Positions 35,618 to 45,900 of a stretch of 60,000 nt of DNA are shown in pieces. A program made the translations under genes and the position numbers. Source of the DNA: Lineus longissimus (Eukaryota > Nemertea > Pilidiophora > Heteronemertea > Lineidae). The notes beneath the pieces were generated by a model. That model worked only from the letters and a program-made list of their open reading frames with translations. It was not told where the DNA came from and did no database searches. The stretch spans positions 21,672,646-21,732,645 of the forward strand of contig NC_088311.1 of NCBI RefSeq assembly GCF_910592395.1, written 5' to 3'. Position 1 is the first letter of the stretch. The number at the start of each line of letters is the position of its first letter.

Positions 35618-35783
35618 TACTGTAGAACCTCATGGTGCGGACACCCTCTCTATAAGGGACAGTGGTTCTGGTCCCTAATGGATTGTTTCTTTACAATTTG
35701 ATCTCCATATTCAGAATACCTCTATATTAAGGCCAGCTCTTGTCAGTCCGAAGGGTGTCCTTGATAGAGAGGTTCTACTGTAC
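35618..35783. mobile_element. Small inverted-repeat element, best-preserved copy
   Basis: The left end TACTGTAGAACCTCATGG and right end AGAGAGGTTCTACTGTA are inverted repeats enclosing about 165 bp. CGGACACCCTCTCTATAAGG inside pairs with the AAGGGTGTCCTTGATAGAGA side. This copy defines the family seen also at 4783, 7491, 12738 and 27138. Confidence 0.75.
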
Positions 35784-38390
35784 CAGCACTAACATTACAA
35801 CTTGTAACTGCATCTGTACAGCAATGTACAGCAACCTAATCAACCTCAGCACATTCTGGCAAAATAATTACAGAAATACCTCTAAATAAATAAATAAACA
35901 AAATCATCTCACGAAAAAAACAAACTCTTGTCACATATCAGTATAATTAATCTGTTCAACAAAGAAATAAGTGAGCTACAAGTCAATTATAATGTTACAT
36001 ACATCTGATTATGTACCCTTAACTCATTTTTGTATCGAGGAAAGAATTCCATTGATCTCTAATCCATTATTTACCGATTAGTCACAAATGATTAACAACT
36101 AATAAATTCTCTTAAACCAACCATAGAAATTCATACAAAATTTGGAGAATTAAAGAAAAGTTCACCAAAATTCTAATCTTGCTCAAATAAAAAAACCTAT
36201 TTCTTCAACCGGTTACATAGTCGGAAGCAGTGTTCATTGCTGGAGTTCAGTCTGACGTCTCGATATTTTGAATCTATTTCAAGGCGGCAATTCGGGAGAT
36301 TCAAACAGCTGAGCAGAGTACCACATATGCAATAAAAGTTTATAGAAATTTCACAATAAAAGGGTTGAAGGTAGAGTCTGCAAACAGATTTTGGCACGAA
36401 TTGAGGAAATTTTCCCTGCGGAAAAGACTCTGCATCAGGGACTGACAACTCATTCTTTAGGATGTTGGTGTTAAGTCCAAAAGCTACAGAAAGCAATACC
36501 TCTTAGTCTTAGTTGAGGTAACACTGTTGTTTGTCGCTAATGCAATTCGGCCCCCGGCCCCTGAGCATTTATACTGAACTCCCCCACAAACAATTTTAAA
36601 ACAAATCATGACCTTAGACAAACACTTACGTATAATTTTTTAATAGGCCTATTATGATAATAATATATTATATAATTTTAAATTTGTTCCAGTTAATACT
36701 AATCCATTTGTTTACTAAATACTACAGTACAATTTGTTTTAGCTTGAGGGGAACCAGAGACTAAGGGGAAGAATAATTTACACATTTAAATATTTACAGC
36801 TGCTCCCAATCTAAATTTTACGAAAAAAATTAATCAATAATTCGTTTTTTGTTTAACCCCAATATGTATGCCACGTAAATTTTTGTGTGTTGCCAATAAA
36901 AAGTACATTTTTGGACAACTGATGTTGCGTCTTTTCAAATACAAAGGATTTGCCAAAAATTTTTAATTTGGAAAAAAAGTTTCAGGCCATGAAAATTATT
37001 TCCCCGAATAAATTTTAACCCGAAATCGTTAAAACAGCACCACGCAACAAAATCATACTCAAAAACAAAATTGTACAAAGAAATTGGCGAGATTCAACCT
37101 TTAAAAAAAACCAGCCTCAAGTCCAAACACCCAATATTATCACAAATATATTTTTGTCGTCGTTCAAAAACCATTCCGTCAAATTCTCACCAACAGTTTA
37201 ATAATAAATCCCTGAATTTATATTGGCAACTTTTTAAAAAGTACGAATCCCTAATCTAATGTCCGAGAACAAGCATTAAAAGAATCCTAGTTTTAGATTT
37301 ACTCACGGACTAAACAACACAACTGCAGAAACACTATTTCAAAATTGCAATCTTTCACTTTTCAGGAAAATCATTATATGAAAACGCACATATGGACTAT
37401 TTTTGGGTGGGTTAACCTTGGCATGGACTTTCATGAGCAGCAGTATCATATATTGTTTGTTTTTCAAAATTTTGTAAAGTTATTCAAGCAAATGAAAATA
37501 ACGACCAATTTAACAACTGACTGGTCGAATCATTTTCACATGACATGGTCAGCAAATAGCATGACATTTTCCCCTGATCTGTTGTTTAATAAAGTTTCCC
37601 CTTTTCACCAAATTGGAAACAATTTCCATGAAGGATTAACTAAATAGATCAGATCAACATGGGTCAATATCAACAGATATGTACTAGTTTGAGAATCATG
37701 ACAATACAATAGTATATAACTCTACTACTCAATGCCTTGACAGTAATTAATAAATTAATTGACAAAATGCATCACCGTACCAACTGCCATGGTGTAGTCA
37801 CCATTAAAATCGGAAGAATTTCATTCCAAAACGTGAGATATTGATTTTGCCATTTTGAGAAAATCTCTGCAGAGTTAATAATTTACTGCATTGGAAAACT
37901 TTGGATTTGTTTTATTTATCATAAAAGGTTAACTGTTGGACGAAATGCTCTCAAACTGAAATCAACAGAACAGAATTGTCATTATAATGTAATAGTGAGG
38001 TATTGTTTTTAACCCCAAAACGTTGGATATGGCACTTATCACATTTTGCAATGCAACTCTTCAATTCCACTCAACTTCACTCATGCCCTGGCTTTTGCAG
38101 TCAAACTTAAAACCATCTTTCAAATTCTCGATAATCCAACAGAAAAAAATGCCTTTGCATGTTTCTTCAACAAGCACATTCATTGACAATACTCGTCAAA
38201 TTCAAAAATAGTTCTGTAGAATCCTCCCGTTCGGTACTAATTTCAGAACCAGCAACAATATATGTCATACTTAAACCAAAACTGGCAGAACACGCCATTT
38301 CATACCAAAGTGTTTCTTCACCTATCACATTCTACAAAAGGAAACACCGAAGGAAATTCAAACATCGAATTATTATAAACATGATCAGCA
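35784..38390. other. Downstream region / probable 3' UTR of gene B
   Basis: Very AT-rich sequence immediately after the gene B stop on the minus strand. A minus-strand AATAAA lies at 37911-37916, about 475 nt past the stop. It is the nearest polyadenylation signal candidate I noticed. No other gene seen. Confidence 0.45.
37911..37916 (-). terminator. Candidate polyadenylation signal of gene B
   Basis: AATAAA on the minus strand (TTTATT on the plus strand) downstream of the stop at 38391. The sequence is AT-rich, so chance occurrence is likely. Confidence 0.3.
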
Positions 38391-39911
38391 CTACACACAA
38401 GTTGTCTTATTGATGTCAGAGTCTCGAATATAGCCGTTACAAAGTGTGTTATTAGTTAGGTCAGTATGAGATAACCCAGTGTCCAAGTCTAATGGAAGCA
38501 CAGCCGCACCTCCCATATTCAGACCCAATGCCTTCAGGTCTATTGAACAATCCTCCACCGAGAAATCAGACTGGGAACTCGAATCGGACAGATCGTCACG
38601 GATACTATCCCGTTGTCCCGGTAGCGCGTTGTTCAAAATCGGTAAATCCACATAGCCGTTTTTTCCCGCCATTGGCTGAATGTCTTTCCGAGGCATATAG
38701 TTGCCATGTGGCCCCAAAGCACTTAAATCGACCATGTCTGGTGATATTCCTAACTTCGAATATGGACTTATGCTGTCAGAGCACGTGTCGTCCTCACTAA
38801 CATCCCCTCCGAAGGTGTCTCTTAAATTCACCACACCCCCATTGACATCTCTGCCCACAAGTGTATCAGGTCTCTGCACATAACCACCAGTCAGTATCTG
38901 CACAGGCCGCGGCTCATTTTTTAGTTCCACACTAGCATCAGGTAATGAAGGACTAGTTTTGGGGTCGGAGCCCAAAGATAAATTACTATCACTGTTAGTG
39001 TCGGCTAAACTATTACCACAACTGTCATCAAATGCCTTTTTCTGCCTAGTACCCTTGCCAGCATCTACATCTCCCATCACTAATGTCTTGACAGGTAAAA
39101 CTGCGGCCATCACTTTCCCACGGAACTCGCTCAAACTGCCCGCCTTATGAATGTTCTTATCGTCCATGACAACGTTATTGTTTAAAGCAGAGTCGTCCTG
39201 CGGTATATTCCGCACGGCCAGTTTCGAATACGACTCCTCGAAACTCGAACTAGAACACACCGAGCCTAAGCTCGAGAAATCCTTGTTTTTCTTCAAAGGA
39301 TTGTCCTTCAACTTCCGTCGCTCTGCCTCCTTTTTAGCAATTTCTGCCTGCTGCTTCGCTTTGGCTTTTCCTTCCGAGTCGTCAGTGCCGTAACCTAAAT
39401 CAGGCAGATAATTCCGCTGTAACTGCCGGATAGCCGGTAGAGGACTAGGTGTTGTTAGGGTCTCGAGACTGTTAGTCGATGTGCCCCGACTTGATGAATG
39501 CACCGGCTTAAAATCCACAGACTCTTCACTATGCGCCAAAGAACGTGGCAAATTTGGGTTCTCGAACTGAACAAGCCCAACGGTGAAAACATTGTTTTGA
39601 GGTGGTCCGGGACCGTAGGCTTGAATATCGCGGAGGACATCCGGGACATCAGGGTTAGCAAGGCCGACGACGCAATAACCCTGACTAGTGGGCAGTTGCG
39701 TGACCATCAGATCTCTAGAATCATCAGCGGAGCGTCTGCTGCAACCACTCCCGTGATACTGGTCCTCTCCCTCCTCGGAGACGGCTTCTAAAGAATTGTT
39801 GACGCTGTCGGTCCCCGCCTCACTCAGGTTAAAGCTGTCCTTGGTTGTGTTCGACACCATGCTCCCAGTGCCACTATCGCGGCTCAACTGACGATGAGTA
39901 TCCAAAGTCGT
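38391..39911 (-). CDS. Gene B exon 16: tyrosine-containing signalling tail
   Basis: The last exon encodes 506 residues after a CAA/GTT-repeat-rich acceptor region. Landmarks in order: DSGTGS degron-like motif; QGYCVVGLANPDVPD; a charged lysine-rich helix-like stretch (39279-39374); ESYSKLAVRN; GGYVQRPDT; SPYSKLGISPD; GNYMPRKDI; NGYVDLPIL; NGYIRDSD; and TTCV at the end. YVQR and YSKL modules are shared with gene A. Most of the tail looks disordered. No YxxQ is present; YMPR is the nearest form. Confidence 0.87.
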   Translation of the reverse strand, partial: TTLDTHRQLSRDSGTGSMVSNTTKDSFNLSEAGTDSVNNSLEAVSEEGEDQYHGSGCSRRSADDSRDLMVTQLPTSQGYCVVGLANPDVPDVLRDIQAYGPGPPQNNVFTVGLVQFENPNLPRSLAHSEESVDFKPVHSSSRGTSTNSLETLTTPSPLPAIRQLQRNYLPDLGYGTDDSEGKAKAKQQAEIAKKEAERRKLKDNPLKKNKDFSSLGSVCSSSSFEESYSKLAVRNIPQDDSALNNNVVMDDKNIHKAGSLSEFRGKVMAAVLPVKTLVMGDVDAGKGTRQKKAFDDSCGNSLADTNSDSNLSLGSDPKTSPSLPDASVELKNEPRPVQILTGGYVQRPDTLVGRDVNGGVVNLRDTFGGDVSEDDTCSDSISPYSKLGISPDMVDLSALGPHGNYMPRKDIQPMAGKNGYVDLPILNNALPGQRDSIRDDLSDSSSQSDFSVEDCSIDLKALGLNMGGAAVLPLDLDTGLSHTDLTNNTLCNGYIRDSDINKTTCV

Positions 39912-42900
39912 CTGCAACAACAACAACAACAACGATTTCATTCATTTTTGTCGCGTTCAATGTGGGTCACAGCAATATAGCAAATCAACCCCCATCATGC
40001 TCATTAGGGGTGTGATCTGTATAAGTTATGCCAGAAGTACATGACCGCACTGTTGGTTGTGCTTGTGCTTACACCAAATACTTTTCAAAGCTAAAACCAA
40101 AAATATATAAGGCAGCAAGTTTGCTAAATATGTTTTCGCTTATACCCTTGTCAACATTCCATTCCCGACAGTATTTTCAGCATTACCTTTTTGACTGGAG
40201 AGAGTATAGGACTGTTCTCGCTGTCAGAATTTTCTGCTTCTTCCCCCTCTGCATCGATCACAAACTCCTCAACATCCTCATGTCGGTAGTCGAATGAGGC
40301 CTGTGGAAGAAAGATGTCTTTAATACCAATCCTAATGGCCTAGTGGGAAGGATGGTGTCCGCCTTGCGAGCGGAAGTCGTCATAGGAAGCTCGTTCTGTT
40401 GTGGCTTGCTGGTTAGCGATCGGCTCGTTAAATACAGGGTACTAACTGCCTTCTCGCCAGGCCCCCGGCATCAGAGATAGGAGTTTGGAAGCAAAGAATA
40501 TCTAATAAGCCAAATCTGGCTGGCCTAGCTGATGATGAGGTTGTACCGTTGTGTTGTTAATTTTAATGACATCACGCCAGACACTTTGCCACAATAAGCT
40601 AAAAGAGCCAGCAAATGATGTCACAATGATAGTATAGATGACACAAGACGTGATATTTTTCTGACCCTCTGATGATCCCTGAAGAGGTACGGGGCAGCAT
40701 GAGCTTTCTTTTCATTCGATGGGCCACTTCCTCATTGGTATAAAATATCTTAAACATTTGGTAATGGGGTTTAGCTTATTTTGGAATCTCCAGATCTCCT
40801 CTAGAGCTTCTTGAGCTACTTACAATTAGTCCATTGCCCCTGGGTACGTTAATACTGATGGGAGTGTCCACGAGCTTCCTGTAATATCTGCAAAGACATC
40901 AAATGTTTTATTGTAAGGAGGGCCATGATCAGATGAGTTTTGGCACAATGACTAACTTGAGCATTAAAATGAGCTTATCTTTGGATTCTGGTTGTGACTT
41001 TTGTCTTCACCAATTTGGAATGAATGGAAGAGGGGGTCTCATTATGACAGCCCACAAATATAAACTTATGTGGAATGTTAAGAACTCCTTCCTGTCTAAG
41101 GGGGAAGACAGACAGGAGGTCAATTCAAGTTGCCAATAGGGGTCTCTCCCATTTGACAATACACAGAAACTGTTTACACCCGAAAAAGAATACCCTATAA
41201 GCTAGGTCAAACACAGCCCAGCCCTCTAACTGCATATCAGTCATACGAAAAATTTGTCCACCTAGCTCCTTCTTATAGTCAACCTTTAAAGCTTCATCGA
41301 TAAAACGTGGCAAAACATTTCTGGGTCTGCGAATACTCACCTACAGGAGCAGAAGATGACAAATATGATAACCAGCACAGTAACAGCAACCACAATTCCG
41401 ATGATGATCATGGTAATAGGATTTTCAGCTGAAAGAAGAAGCAGTGATATGAGAGACACAAAGAGATATCAGTCAATCCAGGTCCATAGCCTCTTATCAG
41501 ACTTCCCGCCACGGGTCCTTCCAAGCACAGTTAGGCAAAATGTGACCGAGGAGCTTAAAAAATAATACTAACGAGTTTGAATTGTCGCGCCAATTAACTG
41601 CTGGCTCTGTTTGCTTGATGAACGTCCAACAGCAATCAGTGTGATGCCGTACTGAGTACCCAACTTGAGGTTGGGGATCGTGAAAGAAGTCTCCTTCGCT
41701 GAGACAAAGTGGGTGACGTTCTTTCCTGAAAAGACATAACACGAATTCAACAACTTGTCAAGATGGTCCGTCGATTCAGATATCAAAATCCCAAAATTCA
41801 ACTGGCAGATTTTGCTGTGAAATGGCTCTGGTCAACGATGGCATCACGAGGCGACTCTTGGCTACAATTAGAAATCAACTCACCTGTGGGCTGGTTGTCA
41901 TCTGTCAGCTCCATGACGATGATATCATAATGGATAACCATGCCGTTCTTCGTGCACGGCATCGATTCCCATTTCACCTTCAGGCTCTTCTCTTCCTGGA
42001 CTTCTGGCTCCATAATTTCAAGCTCGGGCGCATTGAGGAGAGCTGAAACAAAAGGACGGATAATCATAGAAATGATTTTACCATATGGCTCCATATCTTG
42101 TCCGGGACAAATCAAAACGCTTCGACAACTTCGACTGGCTCATTGTGACTATGTCATTATCGCGGCTGCTCACCGCCACGACTTTTGGTTCATGTATCCT
42201 GGAGTTTGTAGCGAACTAGGTAAGCGCATCCATATCCTCGGTGACTTGGATGATAACATAGATGTGCTCTAACTTGCTCCAAAATGATTCAACTTACGTT
42301 TGTTATAATCATAGAGACAGGTCACCCAATCCAACATTCCCTGGCTGAACAGGCCAATGCTTACTGCCATAGAAAAGCTATAGTCACTGATACTTAATTC
42401 GTCATTGATGATAGTCAGGTTATAATTGTCTGTGGCTGCATCAAACTTCTCCCACTGTAGTCCACCCTGAAGGAGAAACAAATATTGCATTAGATAATTT
42501 TGAATAAAGTTGGTCGTCCTCCTGAAAAGGTCAGAGAGCAAGTCCAGCTTTGTGCCAAGGTGTAGCCACAAATCTTTTCTTCTTCGCATTCGATGTACTG
42601 ATAAGACCACCGCAGAACAAGACATATGCTTCTTATAGTGGTGTGTTGTTCCCATCTTGATCCAAGGAGCTTTGTTTCCACTGATGCACCGCTTGGCCAT
42701 GTGGCCAGTCTCTCGGTGTCCGAGGTAATGCCTCACAGAAAAGCAACTAATCAGAGCTGTATTTCCAACACTTCTAAATGATGTGCTTTCTTGCAACTTT
42801 CGCATATTTTCATGGTGCCCCATTAATGCAGAAAGAAAGTACGGGCTACGCAACAAAACCTGATACACTCACCGTACAATTGACATTATTGCAATACCGA

Positions 42901-45900
42901 TAGAACAGGGTGTATGTAGCATTTGGTGATACAGTGCTATTATCCCAGGTGAAGTAAATGGATGTTGTGTTGGCAGTATCATTCGAGGTCGTCTGATATA
43001 TTTCAGCATGAAAATCTTCAGGGGGAGCAGGACCTGTAAGAAAAGAGGAACAGTTTTGATCTGGTGGGAAGCGAGGTTGCACAGAGGAAGAGTGTGACTT
43101 GTGATTGAAAGCTCATGGGTTCGAGACTCGGGCAGTGTCACTCTAGTGGGCTGGGGAATGAACGTGAAACACCCTGAGATGGGAGCACAAAGTCCGCCCA
43201 AAACCTTCCGGCAAATAGCTTCAGGTTTGGGTCTCCATTTTAGCTCAGCTTCCCGGTCACAATTTTAGACCTGATGGAGCGGTGTAACTTTCTTTTAAAG
43301 TGTACACAGAAGGAAAGAAAAAGAAAAACTGTGTATTGATGAAATATGTTAACAAAAGGGGCTCGACTGAAAGCACTTTGGCATCCTAAAGAATCTTAGT
43401 GGAAGGAGAGAACCAAGTGGCTCAGGCATGTTGGGTCGGGGGTGGGCACAATTACTGATGAACCATTACTGAAGAACCCCTTACTTGCCACAGTTGATAA
43501 CTTCAAATTGAAACGTTATTGAAATCTACAAACCTTCTTGAACAGGTAAGATATGGAAGACAGACGTCGGTACGATAGGCCCGTATCCCATCATCGTCTT
43601 TGCCTCAATTGTTATGCTGTAGTCCTGGTCAGGCAGCAGGTTATTGAGGTAGCACTCGCGTCGCTGGTGGTTACACGCCTCGGTGAAGCTATGGAAGCTG
43701 TAGCCGGACTCCTTCTTCTGGAAGGACGCCTCGACATCAGAAATGGCACCGTGCGCATATTGCGGAGGAATATCCTAGAATGATCAATTCATGATTTTAA
43801 AATATTGACTTTTTGTTATCAATTGGAATCACATTCAAAACCTGGGCCTTTCATTATTCTTCCAAATACTGCTTAGACTTAACTGAAAGAGATTTTAACC
43901 ACTTAAAACTTCTAGCGGATTTGGTGAATTGTATTTTTGCGGATTGAGTGAAAAATATAATCAAGGTCAAACTCAAATACCAAGCAGCAACAATCACAGC
44001 GGCCTTCCATGAGCCCGAAGTGGCACCGCTGGATATCAAACCCTCAATATTCTGATCATATTCTGCAACCCAAACCCCTTCCGAAAACCAGACAATGTTG
44101 TTGGGCTACAATTTTTACCATACCTCCATGAAAGTATTGAATAATACAAATTTGTCTCTCACATTTGAAACCTGCAGAAACCCCAAGAGCGGTAGTGCAG
44201 TTTTTTTATAACGATAAGCCAACTTGCCTGATAGTAAAGTACTGCCGTGGTAATTTTTGTACCATCTCTAGCGGTACGGGTCTCCCACGTAAAGCCGCCT
44301 GTTGTCGTTTCAGGATTACGCCCCGGAACTGAAAGCAAGAATATAGGACTTTTACCCAATGGCTACGGCAATGGTCATCAGAGCAGGTCAACACCAGGAG
44401 TGCAACACCACAACTGGATACTGATAATGGCCACCAGTGAAGGGTCTTGCAGTGTTTGCAACGGACCACAGCTTACTCTTCCATCAGACAGACGTAAAGA
44501 GCCAGTGTTTTTTGCCCCCATGGCCTGGGACTCGAACCCGGGACCTGCCACTTGTTAGGCAGACCTAGTGGTAGGCAAGGGTTTGATGGAATGTTAGCGA
44601 CACCCAAGGTTGGTGTCCTCGGTGAAGCTAAGTTATTTATACTGACAAAAATTTCGGTCATGTACTTTTTCAACAGAACTGCAGGGGCATCTATGAGACA
44701 TTTCTATCTCGAATATGAATAACTTACTATACGTGTCTGTCATTGCTGAAACAAATGTATAATTGCTCCAAAATAGACCATTTTCTTCAGGCTTGCTTCG
44801 TACCCTGAACGTGTAGCCCGTGTAAGGCACCAAATCTTTGACGACGAGCTTACAAGTCCGGCATTTTTCCACAACATACATGGTCTAGAAAGGAAAATGA
44901 GACTATCATTATTTTGAAGTGCAATAGGAAACAATGAAGACAAATCCCTGAATTGGCCTCGTTTTTCACCATTCTCATCGACCAGGTAATAATGTGTGTG
45001 TTAAGTGCTTTGAGACATGAAAATCACTCAATAAAATCTCACTATCATACTTATTATCATTATTACTAAACCAAGCTGATGAATCTATTTGGATGCATGG
45101 AGTTAAAACTAAAAACAGGTCTTACATTGAGGATTTTGTATCGGGACATGCCTTGTACTTGGTAGATCAAAGGCAAGAACTTCGGCTCCAGGTTCTTGGG
45201 GTTGACCCACTGTAAGGTCAGGGAGGAATTGGTTGCCTCAACCACGTCCAAATCTCGCACCTGACCAGGAACAACTGAAATTGAACACACATTTTCAAGT
45301 CGGGATTATCAGGTTAGGAGGGAGCTCGACTGGTGCTTTGACGGAAATGGGAAGACACTTGTACAGACTCTCTAGGACATTGTACAATCCTAGGTAAGAT
45401 AAAAGAACTCTGAGGTCCCTGACAATTTTCAAACCCATCTCAACAAGTTTAATCACAGAAGACACTGGACGCCCTAATACCAATTTTAATGCAACGAATA
45501 CTTTGCAATTATCAAATTGAAAGCAGGAAATAATCATCTGTTACAGGAATTTTTCCACCTCATGTACCTGACTCAACCAGTAAGGATAATTTCTATCAGG
45601 ATGCAACACGCTTTTGTAGGAAATAGCATATTAACACAGTGGTTACTGAAGATTTTTAATAGCTTTCCACCAAGGCTTTTAGAAGTTATGTTAGCATGGG
45701 TCATGTTGGTGTGGCAGTGAAAATTACAAATACACCCAAACACATCTGTACGTTAGAAATCTACGCTGTATTTTTAACAGAGCTGCGAGCCAGGGCTAAG
45801 CCCCAAATAGTGGAGTCTAAAATGGGATGTTAGCAAAAAAGCACGTTTTTGATGGTGTTAAGAACATTTCCTCTCCAATCCAATTGAAATAGTTGATAAA

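Noticed and set aside
44500-44640. Valine-type tRNA gene
   Set aside because: Only anticodon arm and B box are recognisable; the acceptor and D arm do not form, so it is a SINE or pseudogene remnant.
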